Part shown: piece after piece, positions 1 to 5,180 of the stretch
How positions within the stretch are numbered: the stretch's first letter is position 1
How the letters are laid out: every line of letters starts with the position of its first letter
Source of the DNA: an uncultured Prevotella sp.
GTDB taxonomy: Bacteria > Bacteroidota > Bacteroidia > Bacteroidales > Bacteroidaceae
Assembly (NCBI GenBank): GCA_900551985.1
Contig: URYG01000138.1
Location: 1-8,424 of the forward strand
DNA: 8,424 bases
Direction of reading: 5' to 3'
Position numbers and translations under genes: made by a program
Notes under the pieces: model-generated
Told to the model about the DNA's origin: nothing
What the model saw: only the letters and a program-made list of their open reading frames with translations
Database searches by the model: none

Positions 1-465
1 ATCGATATCTTTCATATGATTCGCGATATCGTGCGCTATCAGCACATCTACAAGGTGGAGATGATCCAGTCGATGGTGAATGTCCTGAAGCTTCTGGTTT
101 CGGAACTTCCTTACGAGAATGTATCGGTGACTCGCGATTTGCGCCACAAGAAGGAAGTTTATGAGATTTTCCTTCATCTCCTGTATCGCCATTTCAAAAC
201 CGAGCGACAGATCAGGTTCTATGCCGACAAGTTGAATGTCTCAGCACCTTATCTTTCCAGGATGATCAAGGATATTTCAGGAACTACCGTGAATGATCAC
301 ATCACCTCCTTGCTCTATAAGGAAATATGCAATCTCCTGAAGCAATCGGACATGACGATGGGAGAAATTGCAGACCATCTGCATTTCAGTGATCAGAGTG
401 CCATGACGAATTTCTTTAAGATGAGGGCGGGAATGACGCCGCTGGCATATCGGAACCAAGGCTGA
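1..465 (+). CDS. AraC-family transcriptional regulator, C-terminal part (5' end outside window)
   Basis: The frame is open from base 1, so the visible ATG at 16 is probably internal and the true start lies upstream. About 154 residues are present. The last ~100 carry the two helix-turn-helix subdomains of an AraC/XylS DNA-binding domain. The first is around RQIRFYADKLNVSAPYLSRM and is followed by the linker helix. The second is around MGEIADHLHFSDQSAMTNFF, and the family-typical ending MTPLAYR comes just before the TGA stop. The preceding helical stretch (VEMIQSMVNVLKLLVSEL) resembles the end of an effector or dimerisation domain, most of which is outside the window, so the ligand cannot be guessed. 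The gene converges on aspA and is followed by a strong terminator. It is a positional candidate, not proven, for the factor that binds the direct repeats upstream of aspA and the dicarboxylate transporter. Confidence 0.9.
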   Translation: MDIFHMIRDIVRYQHIYKVEMIQSMVNVLKLLVSELPYENVSVTRDLRHKKEVYEIFLHLLYRHFKTERQIRFYADKLNVSAPYLSRMIKDISGTTVNDHITSLLYKEICNLLKQSDMTMGEIADHLHFSDQSAMTNFFKMRAGMTPLAYRNQG

Positions 466-516
466 TGTTGAAGGCTTTTGCCCTTACAAGGCATATAAGC
501 TTTATGTATAACAAAT

Positions 517-566
517 AACCTGTAAGCTATATTCCCTTGATAGGAATACGCTTACAGGTTTTTTGT
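517..566 (+). terminator. Rho-independent terminator of the AraC-family gene
   Basis: An 11-bp perfect stem (AACCTGTAAGC at 517-527 pairs with GCTTACAGGTT at 550-560) continues after a small internal loop into a second helix (530-535 with 543-548) with a 7-nt loop. It is followed on the plus strand by TTTTGTTTG, giving a T-rich tail. The hairpin lies about 50 bp after the AraC-family stop codon. Read on the minus strand, its tail is less T-rich (ATTTGTTATAC), but it may still help end aspA transcripts, which arrive from the other side. Confidence 0.8.
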
Positions 567-568
567 TT

Positions 569-586
569 GTCAGCTAATCAGCTGAC
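569..586. other. Small perfect hairpin in the convergent aspA/AraC 3' region
   Basis: GTCAGCT (569-575) and AGCTGAC (580-586) form a perfect 7-bp inverted repeat with a 4-nt loop, AATC. It lies 16 bp past the aspA stop codon. It has no T tract on the minus strand, so alone it is not a classic terminator of aspA. It could protect the aspA 3' end or form a double hairpin with the terminator next to it. Confidence 0.5.
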
Positions 587-601
587 TGGTTATGGAAAAA
601 T

Positions 602-2020
602 TTATTTCAGGGTAAATTTGTGTGACTGCAACATCTCCTTAGGGTCGAGTGCTTTGTCAAGCTCTTCCTTGCTCAGAATGCCCTGTTCGATGACGATGTC
701 ATAAACGGAACGGCCTGTGGCATGAGCTTCCTTGGCAACCTTCGTACTTTTCTTGTAGCCGATGATAGGATTGAGGGCAGTAACGATACCGATACTGTTC
801 TTTACCATCTCGTAGCAGCGCTCCTTGTTGACGGTGATGCCGAGAATACACTCAGAAGTCAAAGTCTCGATAGCGTTCTTCATCCATGTCAAGCTCTCAA
901 AGAGGCTTTCGGTGATGATAGGCTCCATTACGTTCAACTCCAACTGACCAGCCTCTGCTGCGAAGCTAACGGTAGCATCGTTGCCGATTACCTTGAAGCA
1001 AACCTGGTTGGTTACCTCTGGGATAACAGGGTTCACCTTACCTGGCATGATAGAAGAACCTGGTGCCTTGGCAGGGAGATTGATTTCGTTCAGACCGCAG
1101 CGAGGACCAGAAGCCATCAGGCGGAGGTCGTTACAGATCTTAGACAGCTTGATAGCCAAGCGCTTCAGAGCTGAAGAGTAGCTTACGTAAGCACCGGTAT
1201 CAGGGGTAGCCTCTACCAGGTCGGTAGCAGTTTCGAAGTTTTCGCCTGTCAACTTGCTGAGGTTGGCTGCACAAAGCTTAGCAAAGCCAGGAACTGCGTT
1301 CAAACCTGTACCGATAGCAGTACCACCCATGTTGATCTCATGCAAGAGCTTCACGTTGCGCTCCAGATTGAGGATTTCCTCTTCCAGGTTGTTGGCGTAT
1401 GCATTGAATTCCTGACCGAAAGACATTGGAACTGCATCCTGCAACTGAGTACGGCCCATCTTGATAACGTCAGCATATTCGTCTGCCTTGTAGCGGAATG
1501 CGCTGATCAAACCAGTCAAAGCACCTACCAAATGGGTGTTCATACGGATCAAGGCCAAACGGATAGAGGTTGGGTAAACGTCGTTGGTGCTCTGTCCACA
1601 GTTGCAATGGTCGTTAGGAGAGCAGAACTGATAGTCACCCTTCTCGTGACCCATGATTTCGAGTGCACGGTTAGCGATTACCTCGTTGGCATTCATGTTA
1701 ACAGAAGTTCCAGCACCACCCTGTACCATGTCGATAGGGAAGTTCTCATGCCACTTGCCTTCGATAATCTCGCGGCAAGCCTGAGAGATAGAACCCGAAA
1801 TTTCATCGTTGATCACACCGAGGGTATGGTTGGTTTCAATAGCTGCCAACTTCACGTAAGCGATAGCGATGATGAAATCAGGGTAAGCGCTCATGGTCTT
1901 ACGGGAAATGTGATAGTTGTTGATACCGCGCTGTGTCTGTACACCGTAAAGTGCTTCAGCAGGAACTTTGAGTTCACCTAAAAGGTCTGACTCTACTCTA
2001 AAATTTTTAACTTCAGCCAT
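602..2020 (-). CDS. aspA: Aspartate ammonia-lyase (aspartase)
   Basis: Reversible deamination of L-aspartate to fumarate and ammonia in the cytoplasm, feeding fumarate respiration to succinate. The 472 residues are close to the usual ~470-480 and span the whole fumarase/aspartase superfamily fold. Visible conserved blocks are GAGTSVNMN (102-110), GQSTNDVYPT (142-151), GRTQLQDAVPM (189-199) and the superfamily signature GSSIMPGKVNP (321-331), whose first serine (322) corresponds to the catalytic base on the mobile loop. The continuation NQVCFKVIGND and AAEAGQLELNVMEP matches aspartases better than class II fumarases, as does GRTQ in place of GRTH. The start ATG follows an A-rich leader without a Shine-Dalgarno sequence, as is normal in Bacteroidota. 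The gene has its own promoter and a direct-repeat operator in the 235-bp gap after the porin gene. It appears intact. Confidence 0.96.
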   Translation of the reverse strand: MAEVKNFRVESDLLGELKVPAEALYGVQTQRGINNYHISRKTMSAYPDFIIAIAYVKLAAIETNHTLGVINDEISGSISQACREIIEGKWHENFPIDMVQGGAGTSVNMNANEVIANRALEIMGHEKGDYQFCSPNDHCNCGQSTNDVYPTSIRLALIRMNTHLVGALTGLISAFRYKADEYADVIKMGRTQLQDAVPMSFGQEFNAYANNLEEEILNLERNVKLLHEINMGGTAIGTGLNAVPGFAKLCAANLSKLTGENFETATDLVEATPDTGAYVSYSSALKRLAIKLSKICNDLRLMASGPRCGLNEINLPAKAPGSSIMPGKVNPVIPEVTNQVCFKVIGNDATVSFAAEAGQLELNVMEPIITESLFESLTWMKNAIETLTSECILGITVNKERCYEMVKNSIGIVTALNPIIGYKKSTKVAKEAHATGRSVYDIVIEQGILSKEELDKALDPKEMLQSHKFTLK

Positions 2021-2129
2021 AATATAGTTAGTTTTGTTGTTTATACTAATGTTATCTATTCTCTAGTTATTGTATTATTTTTATTGATTCTCTGTTTTCG
2101 GAAGAAGGAGTTGTTTCCTTTATCCGCTG

Positions 2130-2137
2130 CAAAGATA
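2130..2137 (-). promoter_or_regulatory. aspA promoter, -7 box TATCTTTG
   Basis: The minus strand reads TATCTTTG, a full match to the Bacteroidota -7 consensus TAnnTTTG. It predicts a transcript start near 2123-2125 and a leader of about 100 nt. No TTTG/TTG -33 box is found at the usual 19-21 bp. That position is close to the edge of the proximal half-site of the direct-repeat operator, which suggests dependence on an activator. Confidence 0.7.
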
Positions 2138-2158
2138 CGATGATTTCTGTAGATTCTC

Positions 2159-2195
2159 TTTATAAAAAATGAACCTTAATTTGTAAAAAACGAAC
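2159..2195 (-). promoter_or_regulatory. Direct-repeat operator upstream of aspA
   Basis: On the minus strand there are two 16-bp half-sites in direct repeat, GTTCGTTTTTTACAAA (2195-2180) and GTTCATTTTTTATAAA (2174-2159). They agree at 14 of 16 positions and lie 21 bp apart start to start, two helical turns. The proximal edge is 29 bp from the G of the -7 box. The same arrangement with the same distances lies upstream of the dicarboxylate transporter gene. Spacing and position suit an activator binding as a tandem dimer next to RNA polymerase. The binding protein is not identified. Confidence 0.7.
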
Positions 2196-2207
2196 TAATC
2201 GTTCTTT
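2185..2207 (-). terminator. Possible weak terminator after the porin gene, overlapping the aspA operator
   Basis: AACGA (2189-2193) pairs with TCGTT (2199-2203) around a 5-nt loop, with A/T pairs beyond one mismatch. Read on the minus strand it runs into TTTTTTAC. It lies about 50-70 bp after the porin stop and could weakly end the porin transcript. A similar small inverted repeat (5070-5073 with 5079-5082) sits at nearly the same place upstream of the transporter gene, where no minus-strand gene precedes it. It may therefore belong to the operator instead. Confidence 0.3.
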
Positions 2208-2255
2208 TTTGTATTTTTCGTGCAGAAATCTACAAAAATCAAGGATGAAAAAGCA

Positions 2256-3551
2256 TTAAAATGCCTTCAGTCTATACATCATACCCAGTTCTATACGGTC
2301 GGTATTGTAATCCTTCAGGCCGCATTTCTTGCTGTAGTCGTATTTTCTGCCTACATAGGCAAGGAAGAAACGGAGGTCCTGCTTCTGTTTGCGGGCTGGA
2401 TAGTATTCCAGACTTCCTATGTAGCCGTATGCAGTACGATAGTTCTTGAACTTTTCATCCTTAGTAGCACTGGCTGTTTCCCACATGCCTTTCAGCATCA
2501 GGTTCCAGTCTTTGGCAAACTGCCAGTTCATCTTGGTAACGATGCCCTGGTAGCATACCTTACTGAGATAGAGGTTGGTGTAACCATTCTCTTCTGAATC
2601 CGGACAGATACTGTTAATCATCTCATTCACAATCTCCTTGGATGCAATCTTCATTCTGTCGAGATCATCGTATGTATGGTTGTAGTCCACATACCACTGC
2701 AGCTTGCTGAGGTTCAGTCTCTGACCGAATCGGAAGAATCGGCTGTACTTTCCCTTGGCTTGTGTGCGGTGAGAATACGACCAGCGGGTCTGCAGTTTAT
2801 TATCTAAGAACTTTCCGTTCCATCCTACGCTGTAAGTCAGAGGACTGTTGGATTTCTCCAGAGCTTCAACCTCCAGTTTCTTTCCGCCTGCCGCACCATC
2901 ATTCACCACCTTTCCGGTAGTAACCTGGGCATTGGCACCAAATTCATCTGCCAGTTTTCCATTATAGGTATTGCTTACCTCGACAGAAAACTGTTGGGTC
3001 TTGCTAGGATTGTAGAGCAGGTTGAGGGCTCCCTTTGAACTGTCCACATTATCCTCCATGTCTGAGTATTGATAGATGAACATCGGATTCTCATCAAACT
3101 CAAACGAACCTAGCGCCTGGCACTTCTTACCGCCTTGGATGCTCCAGGTATCATTGAATTTCCAGCCTACCATCATATAGTCAGTAGCCTTGGCAAAGTT
3201 GTCCTCGCTCATAGGGGCATCTGTCTTGTTCAATCGATGGCGGAAGCGGTAATAGAGATTATCCGTCAACCAGCCGGTCATCTCGATTCTCAGGTTCTTG
3301 TTGTAGAATCGGGTTGTCCATTCATCAGTCTTGGAATTGTGTTCTGCCTGGAATGATTCTGCGAAGTTCACGTAGAAATTCAGCGCCTTCTGCTTCTTCT
3401 CGATATTGGTAACCTTGGTGTAGAGCGATTCGATGTTGCCATCATCTCCGCCCAGACCATCGTTGGTGCCTTGTGCCAAAGCCTTGGCTGGCAGTAGGCT
3501 AGCTATTGTAAAAGCTGAAAGCATGATGCTTTTTGAATATTTTTGCTTCAT
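2256..3551 (-). CDS. Outer-membrane porin, phosphate-selective porin O/P-like family
   Basis: A predicted 431-residue beta-barrel channel in the outer membrane. Residues 1-26 form a signal peptide ending AKALA, with cleavage likely before Gln27. A short acidic Gly/Asn-rich stretch and a helical segment (about 39-57, NIESLYTKVTNIEKKQK) come next, as in trimeric-porin-like proteins of this group. From about residue 58 the chain alternates polar and aromatic residues typical of beta strands, for example TDNLYYRFRHRLN (97-109) and MMVGWKFNDTWSIQGGKK (126-143). It ends in Phe, the usual signal for the outer-membrane insertion machinery. The best guess is the Porin_O_P/OprO-OprP type family, made by sequence feel. 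The substrate is unknown. The location between a C4-dicarboxylate transporter and aspartase suggests an organic-acid or aspartate channel rather than phosphate. No promoter is seen directly upstream, so it is probably co-transcribed with the transporter. Confidence 0.75.
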   Translation of the reverse strand: MKQKYSKSIMLSAFTIASLLPAKALAQGTNDGLGGDDGNIESLYTKVTNIEKKQKALNFYVNFAESFQAEHNSKTDEWTTRFYNKNLRIEMTGWLTDNLYYRFRHRLNKTDAPMSEDNFAKATDYMMVGWKFNDTWSIQGGKKCQALGSFEFDENPMFIYQYSDMEDNVDSSKGALNLLYNPSKTQQFSVEVSNTYNGKLADEFGANAQVTTGKVVNDGAAGGKKLEVEALEKSNSPLTYSVGWNGKFLDNKLQTRWSYSHRTQAKGKYSRFFRFGQRLNLSKLQWYVDYNHTYDDLDRMKIASKEIVNEMINSICPDSEENGYTNLYLSKVCYQGIVTKMNWQFAKDWNLMLKGMWETASATKDEKFKNYRTAYGYIGSLEYYPARKQKQDLRFFLAYVGRKYDYSKKCGLKDYNTDRIELGMMYRLKAF

Positions 3552-3584
3552 ATTTCTGAGGTTTTTAAAGATTCAACATTGGGA

Positions 3585-3616
3585 CCTCTATCGTACTTGA
3601 AAACGTACGATAGAGG
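3585..3616. other. Intercistronic perfect 12-bp hairpin between transporter and porin
   Basis: CCTCTATCGTAC (3585-3596) and GTACGATAGAGG (3605-3616) form a perfect 12-bp inverted repeat with an 8-nt loop. It lies in the 90-bp gap between the transporter stop and the porin start. Neither strand shows a T tract after it, so it is not a standard terminator. It could be an mRNA-stabilising or processing structure, or a partial attenuator setting the porin to transporter ratio. Confidence 0.65.
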
Positions 3617-3641
3617 CCGTTTCCGCATATTACATTTGGGC

Positions 3642-3830
3642 TTATAGGAACTGAATGATTAAGTAACCTATTCCGATAGACACGATGGTTGTTGTGAAAC
3701 CGGCTATCTGGAATGAGTGATTGATAACAAATCGTCCGATGCGTGTACTACCGGTACGGTCGAAGTTGATTGCAGCTACGGCTGTAGGGTAGTTTGGCAG
3801 GAAAAAGTATCCGTTTACGGCAGGGAACAT
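3642..3830 (-). pseudogene. dcuB: C-terminal part of the Dcu-type C4-dicarboxylate transporter, out of frame with the main part
   Basis: This 62-codon stretch starts at an internal Met and continues the transporter in the -1 frame. It contains the conserved Dcu C-terminal features MFPAVNGYFFLPNYPT, AAINFDRTG, TRIG and FVINHSF, followed by a last hydrophobic helix (IAGFTTTIVSIGIGYLIIQF). In-frame similarity extends upstream of the Met through LSLVA to about 3845. It has no translation signals that suggest an independent gene. It is read here as the displaced tail of the gene at 3815-4957. Joined, the two parts give about 438 codons. Confidence 0.8.
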
Positions 3831-4957
3831 CGCAACGAGCGACAGCGTACGTTTTTTCTTACGGTTGCCGCCTGCGAGAAGAGCATGATACTCATGATGA
3901 AGAGGGCGATGGCGAAGAGGAAAGGATACTGGCTAACCACATTGGCAATGTATTCCTTGAAGAAGGCGATGTTGCCATTGAAGAAAGTGTCGCCCATCCA
4001 TGCAATACCGAAGATCGCCACCATAGCGTTCATTCCTGCACCGAAGACGTTACCCTTGATGGCATCGCCCACCTTTGCCTTTCCTACCAGGAGAATCAAA
4101 GCTGCTACTGACATCATGATGATCTCGATGATTTCCGGCATGGATACTCTGTGCATTTCGCCATCGAGCATGAAGCTAGGGCGGATGCTAGGAATACTTC
4201 CGTAGATGACTACCATCAATACTCCGAAGATGAATGCCAACACTGCGTATTTGGCACGTGGATTAGGATTCTTGATCATCTCATCAATGAGCTTGCTGTC
4301 TTTCTCAGGATTGATGATTCCTTCCTTCACACGCTGCTGGTAAATTTCATCCTCGTTCAATTCCTTGCCGATTCGGTTCTGGATGAAGGCTGCTACGAGA
4401 ATGGCAATCAGGGAGGCTGGAATACATACCAGAAGGATATGCTTCAGTTCGATGCCGGCACCACCCAGTAGGTCGGTACTGATGACCGCTGCAGTTGCTG
4501 CAGAAACCGGGCTTCCTGTAATACCGAGTGAGGCTGCTACTGTAGAAACGCTCAAAGGACGTTCTGGGCGAATTTTTGAGTTGGTGGCAATCTCAGAGAT
4601 GATAGGGAGCAAGGAGTAACTGGTATGAGCAGTACCTGCCACGATGCAGAAGAGCCATGTGGTGAGCGGACCGAAATAGGTGATATGGTTAGGATGTTTC
4701 CGCAGGAACTTTGCAGCAAGACCTACCAGATAATCCAGTCCGCCTGCTGCCTGCAGGGCGGCTGCCGCTGTAATCACCGATACGATGATGAGCATCACGT
4801 CGATAGGTAGGTTGCCTGGTTTCAGTCCGAAGAAGAATACCAGAATAAAGACTCCTACCATTCCGTAGATTCCAAGTCCGATGCCGCCTACACGGGCACC
4901 GATAAAGATGAGCGCCAATACGATGGCGAGTTGTAAAAGTATGATTGCTGTTGCCAT
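3815..4957 (-). CDS. dcuB: Anaerobic C4-dicarboxylate transporter (Dcu family), main part with a C-terminal frame break
   Basis: Inner-membrane carrier for aspartate, fumarate, malate or succinate, usually exchanging an incoming C4 acid for succinate during fumarate respiration. The 380-residue frame is almost entirely membrane helices. It includes family-typical stretches such as GARVGGIGLGIYG, PIDVMLIIVSVI, LQAAGGLDYLV, GTAHTSYSLLPII, KIRPERPLS, GITGSPVSAATA and FGIAWMGDTFF. After MLFSQAATVR (near residue 367) it leaves the family pattern, reads about 13 basic or unrelated residues and stops. The true C-terminus follows in the -1 frame. The start lies behind a G-poor A/C-rich leader and a TAnnTTTG promoter. 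DcuA and DcuB cannot be separated reliably by eye, so the symbol is provisional. The protein may be inactive unless the break is a sequencing error or is bypassed. Confidence 0.85.
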   Translation of the reverse strand: MATAIILLQLAIVLALIFIGARVGGIGLGIYGMVGVFILVFFFGLKPGNLPIDVMLIIVSVITAAAALQAAGGLDYLVGLAAKFLRKHPNHITYFGPLTTWLFCIVAGTAHTSYSLLPIISEIATNSKIRPERPLSVSTVAASLGITGSPVSAATAAVISTDLLGGAGIELKHILLVCIPASLIAILVAAFIQNRIGKELNEDEIYQQRVKEGIINPEKDSKLIDEMIKNPNPRAKYAVLAFIFGVLMVVIYGSIPSIRPSFMLDGEMHRVSMPEIIEIIMMSVAALILLVGKAKVGDAIKGNVFGAGMNAMVAIFGIAWMGDTFFNGNIAFFKEYIANVVSQYPFLFAIALFIMSIMLFSQAATVRKNVRCRSLRCSLP

Positions 4958-4962
4958 ATTGT

Positions 4963-5000
4963 TTGTTGTTTATTGTTGCTTGTTGTTGTTGTTTATTGTT
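4963..5000 (-). repeat. 15-bp direct repeat in the G-poor leader of the transporter gene
   Basis: TTGTTGTTTATTGTT occurs at 4963-4977 and again at 4986-5000 (plus-strand reading), separated by further TTG/TGC units. On the mRNA this gives a leader of about 45 nt that is almost only A and C, with hardly any G or possible pairing. Unstructured A-rich leaders replace Shine-Dalgarno sequences in Bacteroidota, so a translation-enhancing role is the simplest reading. Confidence 0.55.
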
Positions 5001-5008
5001 TTCGTTTG

Positions 5009-5016
5009 CAAAATTA
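5009..5016 (-). promoter_or_regulatory. Transporter promoter, -7 box TAATTTTG
   Basis: The minus strand reads TAATTTTG, a full match to TAnnTTTG, with the start codon about 50 bp downstream. As at aspA, no clear TTTG -33 box is present and the direct-repeat operator lies immediately upstream. The predicted transcript would include the porin. Confidence 0.7.
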
Positions 5017-5037
5017 CAGCATTTTTGGGTTATCTTC

Positions 5038-5074
5038 TTTATAAAATTATGACCGAGATTTGTAAAAAACGCAC
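5038..5074 (-). promoter_or_regulatory. Direct-repeat operator upstream of the transporter gene
   Basis: The minus strand holds GTGCGTTTTTTACAAA (5074-5059) and the weaker copy GTCATAATTTTATAAA (5053-5038), 21 bp apart. The distal half-site matches the distal one at aspA at 15 of 16 positions. Over 38 aligned positions the two operator regions agree at 29. The distance to the -7 box (29 bp) is identical in both. The element also lies between the transporter promoter and the divergent HTCS promoter, so it could influence both. Confidence 0.7.
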
Positions 5075-5103
5075 CAAATGCGCTAAAATTCAAAAAAAAA
5101 TAG

Positions 5104-5111
5104 TAAATTTG
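5104..5111 (+). promoter_or_regulatory. HTCS gene promoter, -7 box TAAATTTG
   Basis: TAAATTTG matches TAnnTTTG exactly and lies 70 bp before the HTCS start codon, predicting a leader of about 60 nt. An A-rich run precedes it and no convincing -33 TTTG is present at the usual distance. Confidence 0.55.
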
Positions 5112-5117
5112 CACCGA

Positions 5118-5145
5118 AACTCTTGTAGAGGTAACTCTTTCAGAG
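5118..5145 (+). repeat. Tandem AACTCTTnnAGAG repeats at the start of the HTCS leader
   Basis: AACTCTTGTAGAG (5118-5130) and AACTCTTTCAGAG (5133-5145) repeat with a 15-bp period. Each is itself a small inverted repeat CTCT-N3-AGAG. They fall at or just after the predicted transcript start, so they could be an operator for feedback control or two small RNA hairpins. Confidence 0.5.
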
Positions 5146-5180
5146 CCTAAGAATCTATAAATTTAAACAATACAATATAT

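Noticed and set aside
517..586. Hairpins between AraC gene and aspA as a small RNA gene or riboswitch
   Set aside because: The larger one has the stem and T tail of a terminator at the right distance from a stop codon, and no promoter or conserved RNA fold is visible.
1340..1981. Long open frame (213 codons) on the plus strand opposite aspA
   Set aside because: It lies wholly antisense to a clearly conserved enzyme gene, has no recognisable domain or promoter, and its length is explained by codon bias of the minus-strand gene.
602..2020. Class II fumarase instead of aspartase
   Set aside because: Both share GSSxMPxKxNP, but the surrounding blocks (GRTQLQDAVPM, NQVCFKVIGND, AAEAGQLELNVMEP) fit aspartase, and the transporter context agrees.
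2158..2195. CRP/FNR-type palindromic site at the aspA operator
   Set aside because: Apart from the short TTTATAAA core no two-fold symmetric site of the expected size is present at both promoters; the direct repeat explains the conservation better.
2220..2597. Plus-strand open frame overlapping the porin 3' end
   Set aside because: Antisense to the porin, with no family resemblance and no upstream plus-strand -7 box noticed; the hydrophobic look comes from reading beta-strand codons backwards.
3717..4205. Plus-strand open frames opposite the Dcu gene
   Set aside because: They are antisense to conserved Dcu transmembrane segments and no domain is visible.
4689..5114. Minus-strand 141-codon frame across the dcu promoter and gene start
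   Set aside because: It runs through the -7 box and operator and then reads the Dcu N-terminus in another frame, giving Arg/Thr-rich nonsense.
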